The notes under the pieces are model-generated. The model was given only the letters and a program-made list of their open reading frames with translations, was not told where the DNA came from and made no database searches. The position numbers and the translations under genes are program-made. Positions 1 through 7,295 of a stretch of DNA of 49,645 bases are shown here, one piece after another; position 1 is the stretch's first letter; every line of letters starts with the position of its first letter. The DNA comes from an uncultured Oscillibacter sp. Lineage in GTDB: Bacteria > Bacillota > Clostridia > Oscillospirales > Oscillospiraceae. Where the stretch lies: assembly GCA_910585385.1 (NCBI GenBank), contig CAJUDV010000017.1:1-49645 (forward strand), in the 5' to 3' direction.

Positions 1-67
1 ATTGCAAAATCAGTATACCATATCTCCGCCAATAATTCAACGCTTTAAAGTGAGATTGTCCTGCTTT

Positions 68-340
68 TTAGTCATCGTCCGCAGTCCTCAATTTTCGGCT
101 GATCTGTTCCAGCAGAAATTCGTCGCCGTCTGGGGCAAAATGGCCCACCACCTCATACTCGGTGTGGCCGTCTTTTATTGTGAAGTCCATATCTGGCGGG
201 ATGCGGCAAAGGAAAAGCGGCTCCCGCCCTGTGTCCAAATCGAGTTCGTGACTTGCCATAATTTTCTCAACTTCGGGCCATTCAGCATCTAATTTAGCGA
301 TATAGTCCTCAATTTTTGACGTTCTTTCTTCTGCGGTCAT
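68..340 (-). CDS. Small acidic protein of the mobilization operon, unknown function
   Basis: A 90-residue acidic protein. No signal peptide, membrane segment or metal-binding motif is visible and I do not recognise the family. Its ATG overlaps the relaxase stop codon in an ATGA arrangement (337-340), so it is very probably translationally coupled and belongs to the mobilization operon of the element. A purine-rich ribosome binding site (GAGGGGAG) lies inside the end of the relaxase gene. An accessory transfer role is inference from position only. Confidence 0.7.
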   Translation of the reverse strand: MTAEERTSKIEDYIAKLDAEWPEVEKIMASHELDLDTGREPLFLCRIPPDMDFTIKDGHTEYEVVGHFAPDGDEFLLEQISRKLRTADDD

Positions 341-1677
341 CTGTATCGCTCCCCTCTCGTCCTAATTTGCGCCGTCTGGCGATGCTGTTCCTCGTTGGCA
401 TAGACCATATCCATCGTGTCCTGGATTTTGGTGGAGCGTTCCTCTACGCCGACATTCAACTTCAATTTCTTGCGGCAGGCGGTGATTTGAGCGGTCACAG
501 CCTGCTTTTCTTGCCGTAATCGTTCCCTTTCAGCCGGTGACGCTCTGCGGATTTTGTTCTGCAACTGCTTCCGTTGATTGGTCAGCTCGTCCATTTCGCC
601 TTGAAGGGCTTCACGGGCTGAAAGAAGATCGCCCAGTGTTTCAATGCGATTTTTCGCCAGATAATCCACCTGAGCGGTGATTTCGTCCAGCTTTCGTAAT
701 TCTTCCCGCATAAACGGGCTGGTGGGCTGATAGGTTGTCCCCCTGGGCAAAATGCCAAGCTGGTACTCCCAATAAAGGAACAGCCGGTAAATGTGGAAGG
801 TGCGCTGGAACGGTACATAGACCCGCAGTTCCTCCGGGAGTTCCGGGGCAAAATTGACGGTGGGACGCTTATTGCCGAAGCTGGCCCGTGCCCCCAGGCC
901 GTGCCTGATGTTCTCCGGCGTCCACCGCTCGTCCAGGGTGTCCAGCCGGGTGAAGTGCTGGTATTGGGGCAGGCGTATCTTCCAATGCTTGCCCGTGAAG
1001 TCGGTGAGATACCCTTTGCGGCAGAGGTACTTTTCCATCATTTCCACGGTTCGGCTTCCGTTCACAGCCTCCTGCACGTCCGCCCGATAAACATTGTAGC
1101 GGGTGGGTTTTCCGCTCTGCTCATCCAGCCAGACGGGACGGCTGGGGGCCTTGCGGCCATGTTCGATGACAGACAGCCCGTACTCCCAGCAAAGCCGGTC
1201 TGAGGTATCCCGGAGGCGCTGCTGTTCCGCTTTGGAGTAGTTGTACTTTTTGCCATCCTTGAAAGACACGGAATTGAAACAGAAATAATTATGCAGGTGG
1301 CCTTTGTCCAAATGGGTGGTGACGATGACTTGGAAGCTGTCGCCCCACATCTCATGGGCCAGTTTCACGCCGATCTCGTGGCACCGCTCCGGGGTGACTT
1401 CTCCCGGCCTGAAACTCTGATAGCCGTGCCAGGCGATATAGTTGTCCTCCTTCCCGTACCGCTGTTTGGTCAAAATCATCTGTTGAAGCGCCGTCTGTTT
1501 CAGGCAATTGATGGCGGTGACATAGGAGCCATCCGCTGTTTTCTGTGGGTTCTGGATGTACGAAAATACGTTGAAAAAGTCCTCGGTGCCCTTGGGTATA
1601 GTTTTCTCCGGGTTCTCAACGTAGGCAATAAGATCACTGAGCCGTCCCTTAATGTGCCATAGGCTGGTGGTAGCCAC
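337..1677 (-). CDS. Relaxase / mobilization nuclease (MOBP-type)
   Basis: A DNA-nicking relaxase of 446 residues that would cut one strand at oriT and pilot it during conjugation. The N-terminal half holds the histidine metal-binding motif III, HLDKGHLHN, at residues 122-130, matching the HxDxxHxHN pattern of MobA/VirD2-type enzymes. Tyr40 or Tyr80 are candidate nucleophiles but I cannot tell which. Residues about 315-420 are rich in Leu, Glu, Lys and Gln and look like a coiled coil. The start is GTG at 1677, directly after the upstream MobC-like gene. It overlaps the next small gene by 4 bases. No coupling protein or mating-pore gene is visible, so the element is more likely mobilizable than self-transmissible, although its left part is missing. 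Confidence 0.9.
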   Translation of the reverse strand: MATTSLWHIKGRLSDLIAYVENPEKTIPKGTEDFFNVFSYIQNPQKTADGSYVTAINCLKQTALQQMILTKQRYGKEDNYIAWHGYQSFRPGEVTPERCHEIGVKLAHEMWGDSFQVIVTTHLDKGHLHNYFCFNSVSFKDGKKYNYSKAEQQRLRDTSDRLCWEYGLSVIEHGRKAPSRPVWLDEQSGKPTRYNVYRADVQEAVNGSRTVEMMEKYLCRKGYLTDFTGKHWKIRLPQYQHFTRLDTLDERWTPENIRHGLGARASFGNKRPTVNFAPELPEELRVYVPFQRTFHIYRLFLYWEYQLGILPRGTTYQPTSPFMREELRKLDEITAQVDYLAKNRIETLGDLLSAREALQGEMDELTNQRKQLQNKIRRASPAERERLRQEKQAVTAQITACRKKLKLNVGVEERSTKIQDTMDMVYANEEQHRQTAQIRTRGERYR

Positions 1678-1683
1678 GTCGCA

Positions 1684-2073
1684 TCACGCTCCATTCATCG
1701 TTTCCGCCGCAAACGGCGAAAACTCATCATTCCGCAGATGCTCCTCTCCCCACAAAGCCAAAGAGCGGCTTTGCGGAGGCCCCATTTCCACCCCCTGCAA
1801 AAGCAGGACGAGCTTTTCAAGTTGGGAACATTCCTCTGATGCTTCCGGGTAGTAGGCGGCCAGCCGTTCCAGCTTATCGTGGATTTCATACAGAGCGTCC
1901 AGCAATTTCCAGAACTCTGGCGGCTGCTTGGGCCGGGGCCGCTGACCCAAACAAATTTGCCGGAAATACTCTGATTGGGTCAGGCCGCACAGGGCGGCGT
2001 CATGCTCCAGCTTAGCCTTTTCTTCGACCGTCAGTCTGATTTTCAGCCGTACTTTTTCATCGTTCGTACTCAA
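1684..2073 (-). CDS. mobC: MobC-like relaxosome accessory protein
   Basis: A 129-residue protein with an N-terminal basic ribbon-helix-helix-like segment (KVRLKIRLTVEEKAKL, residues 7-22) followed by a helix containing GLTQSEYFRQICLG (residues 30-43), typical of MobC/relaxosome proteins that bind oriT and help the relaxase. The start is TTG at 2073, chosen because GGAGGA sits six bases upstream. It lies directly before the relaxase with a six-base gap. The hairpin array at 2305-2512 lies upstream, where an oriT would be expected. Confidence 0.8.
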   Translation of the reverse strand: MSTNDEKVRLKIRLTVEEKAKLEHDAALCGLTQSEYFRQICLGQRPRPKQPPEFWKLLDALYEIHDKLERLAAYYPEASEECSQLEKLVLLLQGVEMGPPQSRSLALWGEEHLRNDEFSPFAAETMNGA

Positions 2074-2304
2074 AATGATTCCTCCATTCTGTTGGATTTC
2101 CGCCGTGGGAGGGGGTATTCAGGGGTCTCCCCTGGGAATGGATTTTGCCCCCTGGGGGGCGAAATCCGATGCTCGCTATCCCCGTAGACAGGGATAGTTG
2201 TGCTGCTCTTGGGACATGGGGAGCGGGTTGGTTCGGCTTCTTGCTGAGAGGGTATACTGAGAACATTTTCTCGCAGTTACGTTTGGCCCGTCCCATGTCT
2301 GGGC

Positions 2305-2512
2305 AATGGCATCATGGGTGATGCCATTCTCATAGATAGTTCGCACAAAAGTGACATCACCTGTGATGCCGCTCAAAGGTGACGGCAAAACTGCCGTCAT
2401 GGTTAGTCTCAGTTGGTTGAGTGGCGGCAACTCTGCCGTCATCTTGTGGTAGACGGCAAAATGCCGCCATGATAGCTTTGAGGGAGGTTAAGTGACGGCG
2501 ATTTGCCATCAC
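2305..2512. repeat. Array of six related hairpins, possible oriT
   Basis: Six inverted repeats: 2305-2328 (perfect, 10-bp arms), 2353-2370, 2380-2399 (perfect, TGACGGCA with TGCCGTCA), 2422-2441, 2452-2468 and 2492-2512. The last four share a GACGGCA/TGCCGTC-like stem with 3 to 4-base loops. Centres lie 45, 28, 42, 28.5 and 42 bases apart, so most spacings alternate between about 28 and 42. The array lies upstream of the mobC-relaxase operon. A role as oriT or as a relaxosome or regulator binding array is inference. Confidence 0.6.
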
Positions 2513-2631
2513 ACTATTTTGCCGCTTTCTCCAAATGGCGTTCCTGTCCCTGTTCAGCGGCGTTGTCTCGCTCGCTCCACGGCGGAGGTCATGGCGGAGT
2601 ATCCCATTCAGTTGTCAGGGTAAAAAAGAAG

Positions 2632-2697
2632 CCGGTACATCAAAACCAGCCCCAGCGGGATTTTTCGTTCCGCTGAAGCAAGTTTGATGTACCGGCC
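2632..2697. terminator. Long hairpin, 14-bp perfect outer stem
   Basis: GCCGGTACATCAAA at 2632-2645 pairs exactly with 2684-2697. A second short stem, AGCGG (2655-2659) with CCGCT (2671-2675), lies inside. A weak T-rich stretch follows on the plus strand and an A-rich run precedes it. It may be a terminator or a structured DNA site of the element. Confidence 0.4.
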
Positions 2698-2891
2698 TTG
2701 TATTTTACAAGCGCCAAGAGGGTTGTTGCCTATATGTGTTATTCAGTTGACCCACTTACATGGGAGTATAGTTTACCATATAGAACCGATGTTTGTCAAT
2801 CGTATATTGGTAAATTTTTATAAATGTCATAATTCATCTGTAACGAGAGGTTCCATCCCCGATTTCTTAGATGGAACCCCGTTCGATTTTA

Positions 2892-3749
2892 CTACCAAGT
2901 TAACAGAAGTTTATCATGTACAACTTCATCTACCATATCTTTTCCTGAATTTTGTAGACGATCTATCATTGAAGTTCCGCAGTTAACTGTTAGCTCTCTG
3001 TCAAATAAGCCTGTGGGGATATCTATTGATATATCTTTTTTCTTTGATTCACGACTGCCATTAATAGATAGCATTACATAAGCGCCACGATCTTTACATT
3101 CAGCAATCTTGTTCCACAAAATGTTAATGTTAAAGTCTTGTGCCCCATAAATAATGCTTTGACTATGCGTGTATGGTGGATCACAATAAATCACATCGCC
3201 CTGTTGTGGTTTTGCCATAGCTTTTTCGAAGCTTTCGGTATAGAAGTCAGCTTTTTGAATTAAATTAGACCATAATGCAACACGATTTGCAAATACTGAT
3301 GGCTTGATTGGATTGTGAGGGCCTTTTGGTGTACTCATGTAGCCATCTGCTTTTCTAAAACGAATAACTCCAGAATAGCAAGTTCTTGATAGTAAGCAGA
3401 AATCAAAAGCGTTGTGGTCTTGATTGAATCTATTCCTTATTAATTCATACTGTTCCGCTGGATTTTCGTAGTAAGAAGATATTTCTTTACTATAGTACTC
3501 GATAATTTTATTGGGATTCTCCTTGACGCTTCTAAAGATATCAATTAGGAAAGGGAGAATATCACTACCATAAGCATGATTAAAATGTGGGTATAAACTG
3601 GTATCATCTTGCATGAGAAGTTCGGCAAGCACAGCACCACTGCCCAAAAACGGTTCATAATAATTGTTAAAGGTAGTTGGCATATTCGCAACGATTATAC
3701 TGGCAAAGCGTTGCTTGTTACCTATCCATTTCAAAAGTGCAGGAACCAT
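2892..3749 (-). CDS. DNA adenine methyltransferase, D12 class (type II modification enzyme)
   Basis: N6-adenine methylase of 285 residues, the modification half of the neighbouring restriction system. The sequence opens with LLKWIGNKQR, the usual D12 N-terminus, then the SAM-binding motif FLGSGAV at residues 34-40, a RTCYSGVIRF block at 122-131, and the catalytic DPPY at 190-193. It protects host DNA from the endonuclease encoded divergently. Its probable promoter (TTGCAG, 17 bases, TATAAG, minus strand) lies exactly across the two C-boxes, so the controller protein should repress it as its level rises. Codon use is AT-rich compared with the chromosome, a sign of transfer. The recognition sequence cannot be read from the protein. 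Confidence 0.92.
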   Translation of the reverse strand: MVPALLKWIGNKQRFASIIVANMPTTFNNYYEPFLGSGAVLAELLMQDDTSLYPHFNHAYGSDILPFLIDIFRSVKENPNKIIEYYSKEISSYYENPAEQYELIRNRFNQDHNAFDFCLLSRTCYSGVIRFRKADGYMSTPKGPHNPIKPSVFANRVALWSNLIQKADFYTESFEKAMAKPQQGDVIYCDPPYTHSQSIIYGAQDFNINILWNKIAECKDRGAYVMLSINGSRESKKKDISIDIPTGLFDRELTVNCGTSMIDRLQNSGKDMVDEVVHDKLLLTW

Positions 3750-3769
3750 TTAACTACCCCACCATCGTA

Positions 3770-3796
3770 ACTTATAGTCTGTAGACTGATAGTCTG
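3770..3796 (+). promoter_or_regulatory. Tandem C-boxes (controller protein operators)
   Basis: Two copies of ACTnATAGTCTG, at 3770-3781 and 3785-3796. Each contains the symmetric ACT-N3-AGT core of classical C-boxes (3770-3778 and 3785-3793), with the two cores offset by 15 bases. The right box overlaps the weak -35 (AGACTG, 3783-3788) of the C-gene promoter, whose -10 is TATAAT at 3806-3811. Both boxes lie within the methylase promoter on the other strand (-10 3771-3776, -35 3794-3799). The layout fits the known pattern in which the left site activates and the right site represses. Confidence 0.85.
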
Positions 3797-3834
3797 CAAA
3801 ACCATTATAATGATTTTGATAGGAGGTGTCAAGT

Positions 3835-4053
3835 GTGCAGATGGATATTTTAACACGCTATGGCCAAGCTGTTCGGAAAATACGCCTTGAGCGAGGAATC
3901 TCTCAAGAAGAGTTAGCTGACCGTTGTGGCTTGCACCGTACTTATATCAGTGATATTGAGTTGGGAAAACGAAATCTGTCTTTAGAAAATATTGAACGTA
4001 TTGCTATATCTCTAAACAAAACATTGCCTGAATTTTTCAAGGAGGTTGAGTAA
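3835..4053 (+). CDS. C (controller) protein of the restriction-modification system, XRE/HTH_3 family
   Basis: A 72-residue single-domain helix-turn-helix protein. The HTH spans about residues 22-42 (SQEELADRCGLHRTYISDIE), followed by the LGKRNLSLENIERIA segment typical of C proteins. C proteins bind C-boxes as dimers and delay endonuclease expression until the methylase has modified the host. The start is taken as GTG 3835, eight bases after AGGAGG (3821-3826). A GTG at 3826 lies inside that ribosome binding site and ATG 3841 is rather far from it. The endonuclease gene follows three bases after the stop, so the two are co-transcribed. Confidence 0.9.
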   Translation: MQMDILTRYGQAVRKIRLERGISQEELADRCGLHRTYISDIELGKRNLSLENIERIAISLNKTLPEFFKEVE

Positions 4054-4056
4054 CTA

Positions 4057-4899
4057 ATGCAAGCTTTTTCTGAATTTAGACATATGTCCCCACCATTTTG
4101 GGCTATGGTGAAGTACATTTCTGAAACACTTGGTTATACAATCAGAGGGCAAGGTATAGTTCGTACTTATTCCATAGATGAAATCGATCGGCTTGTTTCT
4201 CAAAACGGGATAGTCGTAGATTATGATACTATCTTAGCTGCAAAATCGTATTTTGATAAACGTGCCGCTTTACTTAATGACTTCGTCTGTTACAATTTAA
4301 TGGATGCTAATACAGCAAGAGAAGCATTTCAAAACTTATATCCTCTGTATCAAGAAAACTGTTTCCAGTGTAAAATTCCTATGAATAAGCAGAAGGGGGC
4401 AATGAAACAGATCGCTTTTTTTACTGCTATAATAAATATCTTGGCGGAAGATACCATTCGGCGTTCATCAATCTATGATGGGTCTTTGGGATTCAATGAT
4501 GATCCCAGAGGATTGGTATACGTCTTTGACGATGAGAAACATATTATTGGTGCCTCATCCAGACGCTTTGATGGTGCCTTTCCTAATATTATTAATCCTC
4601 GGATTGTATGGGAAATTAAGGAGTATTACTATGCCACAACGTTTGGAAGTCGTGTCGCTGATGGAGTGTATGAAACACAATTGGACGGCTATGAATTTAG
4701 GGATGTTTCGTATCGCTCAGGAAAACCTATTACTCATGTATTTTTCCTGGATGCTTATAAAACATGGTGGATTGATGGTAAATCTTATTTGTGTAGGATC
4801 ATAGATATTCTGAACTCCGGCCTTGTCGATGAAGTCATCGTAGGAAAAGAAGTATTTACGCGCTGGCCCGAATTGCTGAGTTCCATCATTGAAGAGTAA
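4057..4899 (+). CDS. Type II restriction endonuclease, PD-(D/E)XK-like
   Basis: A 280-residue protein in the position expected for the endonuclease, immediately after the C gene, with AAGGAGG inside the end of that gene. A PD-(D/E)XK-like core is visible: Asp172 in RRFDGAFPN, then Glu186 and Lys188 in IVWEIKEYY, spaced as in this nuclease fold, followed by a conserved-looking GSRVADGVYE block (198-207). I cannot assign a recognition site. Its AT-rich codon use matches the methylase and C gene, so the three genes probably arrived together. The nuclease call rests on context and the core motif. Confidence 0.8.
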   Translation: MQAFSEFRHMSPPFWAMVKYISETLGYTIRGQGIVRTYSIDEIDRLVSQNGIVVDYDTILAAKSYFDKRAALLNDFVCYNLMDANTAREAFQNLYPLYQENCFQCKIPMNKQKGAMKQIAFFTAIINILAEDTIRRSSIYDGSLGFNDDPRGLVYVFDDEKHIIGASSRRFDGAFPNIINPRIVWEIKEYYYATTFGSRVADGVYETQLDGYEFRDVSYRSGKPITHVFFLDAYKTWWIDGKSYLCRIIDILNSGLVDEVIVGKEVFTRWPELLSSIIEE

Positions 4900-4998
4900 T
4901 GAAGACTTACTTATTGATTTCCAGTTAATCTATGTTTTCCGCACGGAACCAAAAGACAGCTACAGACCAAGCAAACTGCCAAATGAGCCACAAGACAC

Positions 4999-5154
4999 AT
5001 GACAGACCTAAAAAAATCGGTGGCAGATATGATCATCCAGCAAAACATCAGGGCTGTCATGCAGACGTATGGGTTCGATGATGCGACTACTACCGAGACG
5101 AGTTGTGTGGCGGAGCTGATGAGGATGTATCAAAAGTTGACGGAGGGCAAGTAA
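4999..5154 (+). CDS. Small 51-residue protein at the head of the cargo operon
   Basis: A 51-codon ORF beginning MTDLKKSVADMIIQQNIRAV and ending YQKLTEGK. It reads as a compact helical protein with plausible codon use. An in-frame TGA at 4984-4986 fixes its N-terminal limit. Its stop overlaps the next start as TAATG (5152-5156), and the GGAGG of the next gene lies within its last codons, which suggests coupled translation. No strong ribosome binding site precedes it. It may be a regulator or antitoxin-like leader of the operon. Function unknown. Confidence 0.5.
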   Translation: MTDLKKSVADMIIQQNIRAVMQTYGFDDATTTETSCVAELMRMYQKLTEGK

Positions 5155-5804
5155 TGGCAAGATTTTCGTTTGATTTTGATATAGATGGTATTATGCAGAG
5201 CATTGAAGATGAACTTGCTGAAATAATACAGTCAGAATTAGAAAGCGAGGAAGATGATATGTTTCAGAAGCTGCCCAGCAACTCCCAAAAGCTGCTTGAT
5301 GATATTTTAGTTGCTGACAACCCTGTAGAAATGTTAGAAAACCGCTTTAAAATGTGTACTAACAGTGAAGATGACGAGCTCCGTGGAGTAATAGGAGAAT
5401 TAGAGGAAAAGGGTTACATAAAAGTTATGTGGGCCAGCAATGTTCCTTATTACATCCAAATCAAGAACTCTGCTCGGACTTATCACGAACAGTTAGCTGA
5501 ATATGAGCGGGTACTCCAGGCACAAAGTCGGACAACAAATAATTATACGTTCAATAACACCAATGGCATAATGGTATTAGGTGATATTTCGGATTCTACG
5601 ATTTTATTTGATGCACTCCGTGAAAAAGCGGAGCACCTTGAAAACAAGGAAGAAATCAAAGAGCGAATTAGCGATATGGAAAAATGTGCCGGAAAGAAGT
5701 CTTTTGTGGAAAAATATAACGCATTTATCCAGTCTGTTGCCAATCATATGACTATCTTTGCTCCATTTATTCCAATGCTTACTGAGCTACTTCCAAAGGT
5801 ATGA
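5154..5804 (+). CDS. Unrecognised cargo protein with winged-helix-like N-terminal half
   Basis: A 216-residue acidic protein. The N-terminal 40 residues are strongly acidic. Residues about 45-105 (SNSQKLLDDILVAD, then DDELRGVIGELEEKGYIKV) resemble a helix-rich winged-helix domain. An Asn-rich linker (NNYTFNNTNGIMVLGD) precedes a charged helical region, and the C-terminus is hydrophobic (IFAPFIPMLTELL). The start is ATG 5154, supported by GGAGG and the TAATG overlap, rather than an in-frame ATG at 5103. It is first of three AT-rich genes beside the restriction system, so a defence role is possible, but no known family is recognised. Confidence 0.75.
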   Translation: MARFSFDFDIDGIMQSIEDELAEIIQSELESEEDDMFQKLPSNSQKLLDDILVADNPVEMLENRFKMCTNSEDDELRGVIGELEEKGYIKVMWASNVPYYIQIKNSARTYHEQLAEYERVLQAQSRTTNNYTFNNTNGIMVLGDISDSTILFDALREKAEHLENKEEIKERISDMEKCAGKKSFVEKYNAFIQSVANHMTIFAPFIPMLTELLPKV

Positions 5805-5841
5805 ATAGTAATTGCCTTAACGGTAGGAGGTGTATTAGTTT

Positions 5842-6285
5842 GTGGTCGCACGATTTCTATCATTTTTAGGTACAAATCAGTATTTTTTAGGGTTTTCGTC
5901 CTTGTGTGGGGCCATAGGTTTTGTTCTAACGATTATCGTTACAGCCAAAACTTCTAAAATTAGCAAAATTCTTAGACACAATGAAATTACATCCCAGTAT
6001 AATAAAGAACGTATTAGTTTTCAAAACACATTTGAGGGACACCGAAAAAGTATCATCGTTGATGGATTACAGTCTAAACAATTGCTAACCGATATATTAA
6101 AGAATGTGGAAGCGTATAGGGCAAAATTCTCAGAAATACTCAGTTGGCGTGAAAAAATACGCTTAGCTATGTTCATAAAGCAATTAAAAAAAGAGCCAAA
6201 TCAGGCTGACTATAATTTAATATGCAACTACTTGGCCTCAATTTCTGGCCGGCTATCCAAGAAAGGAGATATGAAAAATGGCTGA
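5842..6285 (+). CDS. Small membrane-anchored protein, unknown function
   Basis: A 147-residue protein whose first 35 residues form one hydrophobic stretch (FSSLCGAIGFVLTIIVTA, residues 18-35) and so probably a single transmembrane anchor. The rest is basic and helical, ending in KKGDMKNG. GTG 5842 is the start, preceded by AGGAGG at 5825-5830. It overlaps the next gene by eight bases. A membrane anchor with a cytoplasmic helical part is common in effectors of abortive-infection systems, but no specific family is recognised. Confidence 0.72.
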   Translation: MVARFLSFLGTNQYFLGFSSLCGAIGFVLTIIVTAKTSKISKILRHNEITSQYNKERISFQNTFEGHRKSIIVDGLQSKQLLTDILKNVEAYRAKFSEILSWREKIRLAMFIKQLKKEPNQADYNLICNYLASISGRLSKKGDMKNG

Positions 6286-6676
6286 TGATCGTTACGCAAA
6301 CTTTCTTGAAAAGGTATTTGAATTGACAAAATCATGTACTCTGCCATGGCATTATTTAGACAGTAGTCAAACACTTTGCGAGGGAATGAAATGGAGCAAA
6401 ACATATTCAGGAGTTGGCGCACTTGTTCTAAGTGATAATGTGAGTTTCAGTTTTAATACAGAAAAGAGCTTTTATTGTAGTACAGATGGAACTTACATCG
6501 TATTACTGGTGAAGGGAACACAACCAGCTAATGTATATGTTGTGCCAAGTACGTTTAAAAACACTGTGTATCTTTCTGCCGAAATATATGGCGACATAAT
6601 AACTCGGTTGCTTAATTTGGTTCAGTCTCAATTCCCGGATGGTGAGGTATTTATTGATAAATTTTTAAAGGAATAA
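6278..6676 (+). CDS. Unrecognised cargo protein, last gene of the operon
   Basis: A 132-residue protein without membrane segments. It appears to be a mixed alpha/beta fold with several beta-prone segments (VGALVLSDNVSFSF, TYIVLLVKG, ANVYVVPS). It starts inside the previous gene (overlap 6278-6285) behind AAGGAG, so it is translated from the same message. A strong 21-bp hairpin follows 33 bases after the stop. No catalytic motif is obvious. The tight overlap with the membrane protein suggests that the two act together. Confidence 0.72.
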   Translation: MADDRYANFLEKVFELTKSCTLPWHYLDSSQTLCEGMKWSKTYSGVGALVLSDNVSFSFNTEKSFYCSTDGTYIVLLVKGTQPANVYVVPSTFKNTVYLSAEIYGDIITRLLNLVQSQFPDGEVFIDKFLKE

Positions 6677-6709
6677 TGACCTACCTTTCCAAAGGATAAT
6701 TTTATATAT

Positions 6710-6757
6710 CAAATAGATTGAGGAGCATAGACCAAACTATGCTCCTCAATCTATTTG
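6710..6757. terminator. Perfect 21-bp hairpin between convergent genes
   Basis: Positions 6710-6730 pair without mismatch with 6737-6757, leaving a six-base loop (ACCAAA). It lies between the convergent cargo operon and tnpV, four bases from the tnpV stop, so it probably terminates both transcripts. A clear U-tract is missing on both sides, which is unusual for an intrinsic terminator. Confidence 0.75.
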
Positions 6758-6760
6758 ACA

Positions 6761-7126
6761 TTAGTCGTAAATCAACTCGTTATAGATAAGTTCCTCCACT
6801 TGATTTCGGACATTGTTCATCCGTTTAACCCATGCCATTTGATTCTCAGCTTTACGCTGTTCTGTGATTTCTTCCTGTTCTGCCAGTTGCTCAACCAACT
6901 GAAAAAATATAGCTTCTGCCTGGGCGTCAACCTCAACCAAATGGTCGTTCAGTTTGCCGCTGAGAAGTAGGGCATTGTAAAGTGGCCCCTGTTGTGTTTT
7001 CAGGTAATGTCTCCGTCGTTGTCCCCAGATACCAACAGGGGCGGTTTCAGGCAGAGACAAATCGGGCAGGAAATAATCGCCTTTCTGATAATAGGTGCCG
7101 CCCAGTTCTTCAAATAATGACTTCAT
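6761..7126 (-). CDS. tnpV: Transposon-encoded protein TnpV
   Basis: A 121-residue protein beginning MKSLFEELGGTYYQKGDYFL with LPDLSLPETAPVGIWGQRRR following, the characteristic N-terminus of TnpV proteins found beside the large serine recombinase in Tn4451-type clostridial elements. The C-terminal half is a charged helical region. ATG 7126 is chosen because GGAGGA lies seven bases upstream; an in-frame longer ORF starting at 7177 lacks this signal. Its biochemical role is not established in the family. It marks this region as an integrative element and lies near its right end. No recombinase gene is in view. Confidence 0.88.
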   Translation of the reverse strand: MKSLFEELGGTYYQKGDYFLPDLSLPETAPVGIWGQRRRHYLKTQQGPLYNALLLSGKLNDHLVEVDAQAEAIFFQLVEQLAEQEEITEQRKAENQMAWVKRMNNVRNQVEELIYNELIYD

Positions 7127-7295
7127 TGCAGATTCCTCCGTTTGTTCAGATTTCCTGCAATACACCGTATCGACCATCTCTACTACATTTTTTTAACCAT
7201 CGTTACGGAACCTCATTATTACGCGGCAGCTCTCTTTTCATTTACTCTCTCACAGCGGAGACTGGCAAAACTCCGCCATGCCGCAAAGAGCCGAA
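7127..7295. other. Probable right border of the mobile element
   Basis: Between tnpV and the end of cstA the sequence changes from AT-rich to GC-rich. I cannot place the attachment site exactly, because neither the other end nor an empty site is visible. A 6-bp stem (GCGGAG 7255-7260 with CTCCGC 7271-7276) could serve as the cstA terminator. The segment 7259-7280 resembles one unit of the 2380-2399 hairpin (GGCAAAACT shared). Confidence 0.4.

Larger units (their letters stand above)
2074..2891. other. Non-coding region of the mobile element: hairpin array and structured DNA
   Basis: About 820 bases with no convincing gene. From left to right it holds the MobC leader, six small inverted repeats (2305-2512), an undistinguished GC-rich stretch, a 14-bp stem hairpin (2632-2697), an AT-rich stretch, and a 9-bp hairpin (2849-2857 with 2870-2878) just past the methylase stop. 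Base composition shifts from GC-rich to AT-rich near 2,700, which marks the left border of the cargo block. Confidence 0.6.

Noticed and set aside
2176..2442. An 88-codon minus-strand ORF over the hairpin array
   Set aside because: Its sequence is dictated by the inverted repeats, and it lacks a convincing start signal.
2305..2512. CRISPR array
   Set aside because: Units are short inverted repeats with unequal sequence and 28-45-base spacing, not near-identical direct repeats with spacers, and no cas gene is present.
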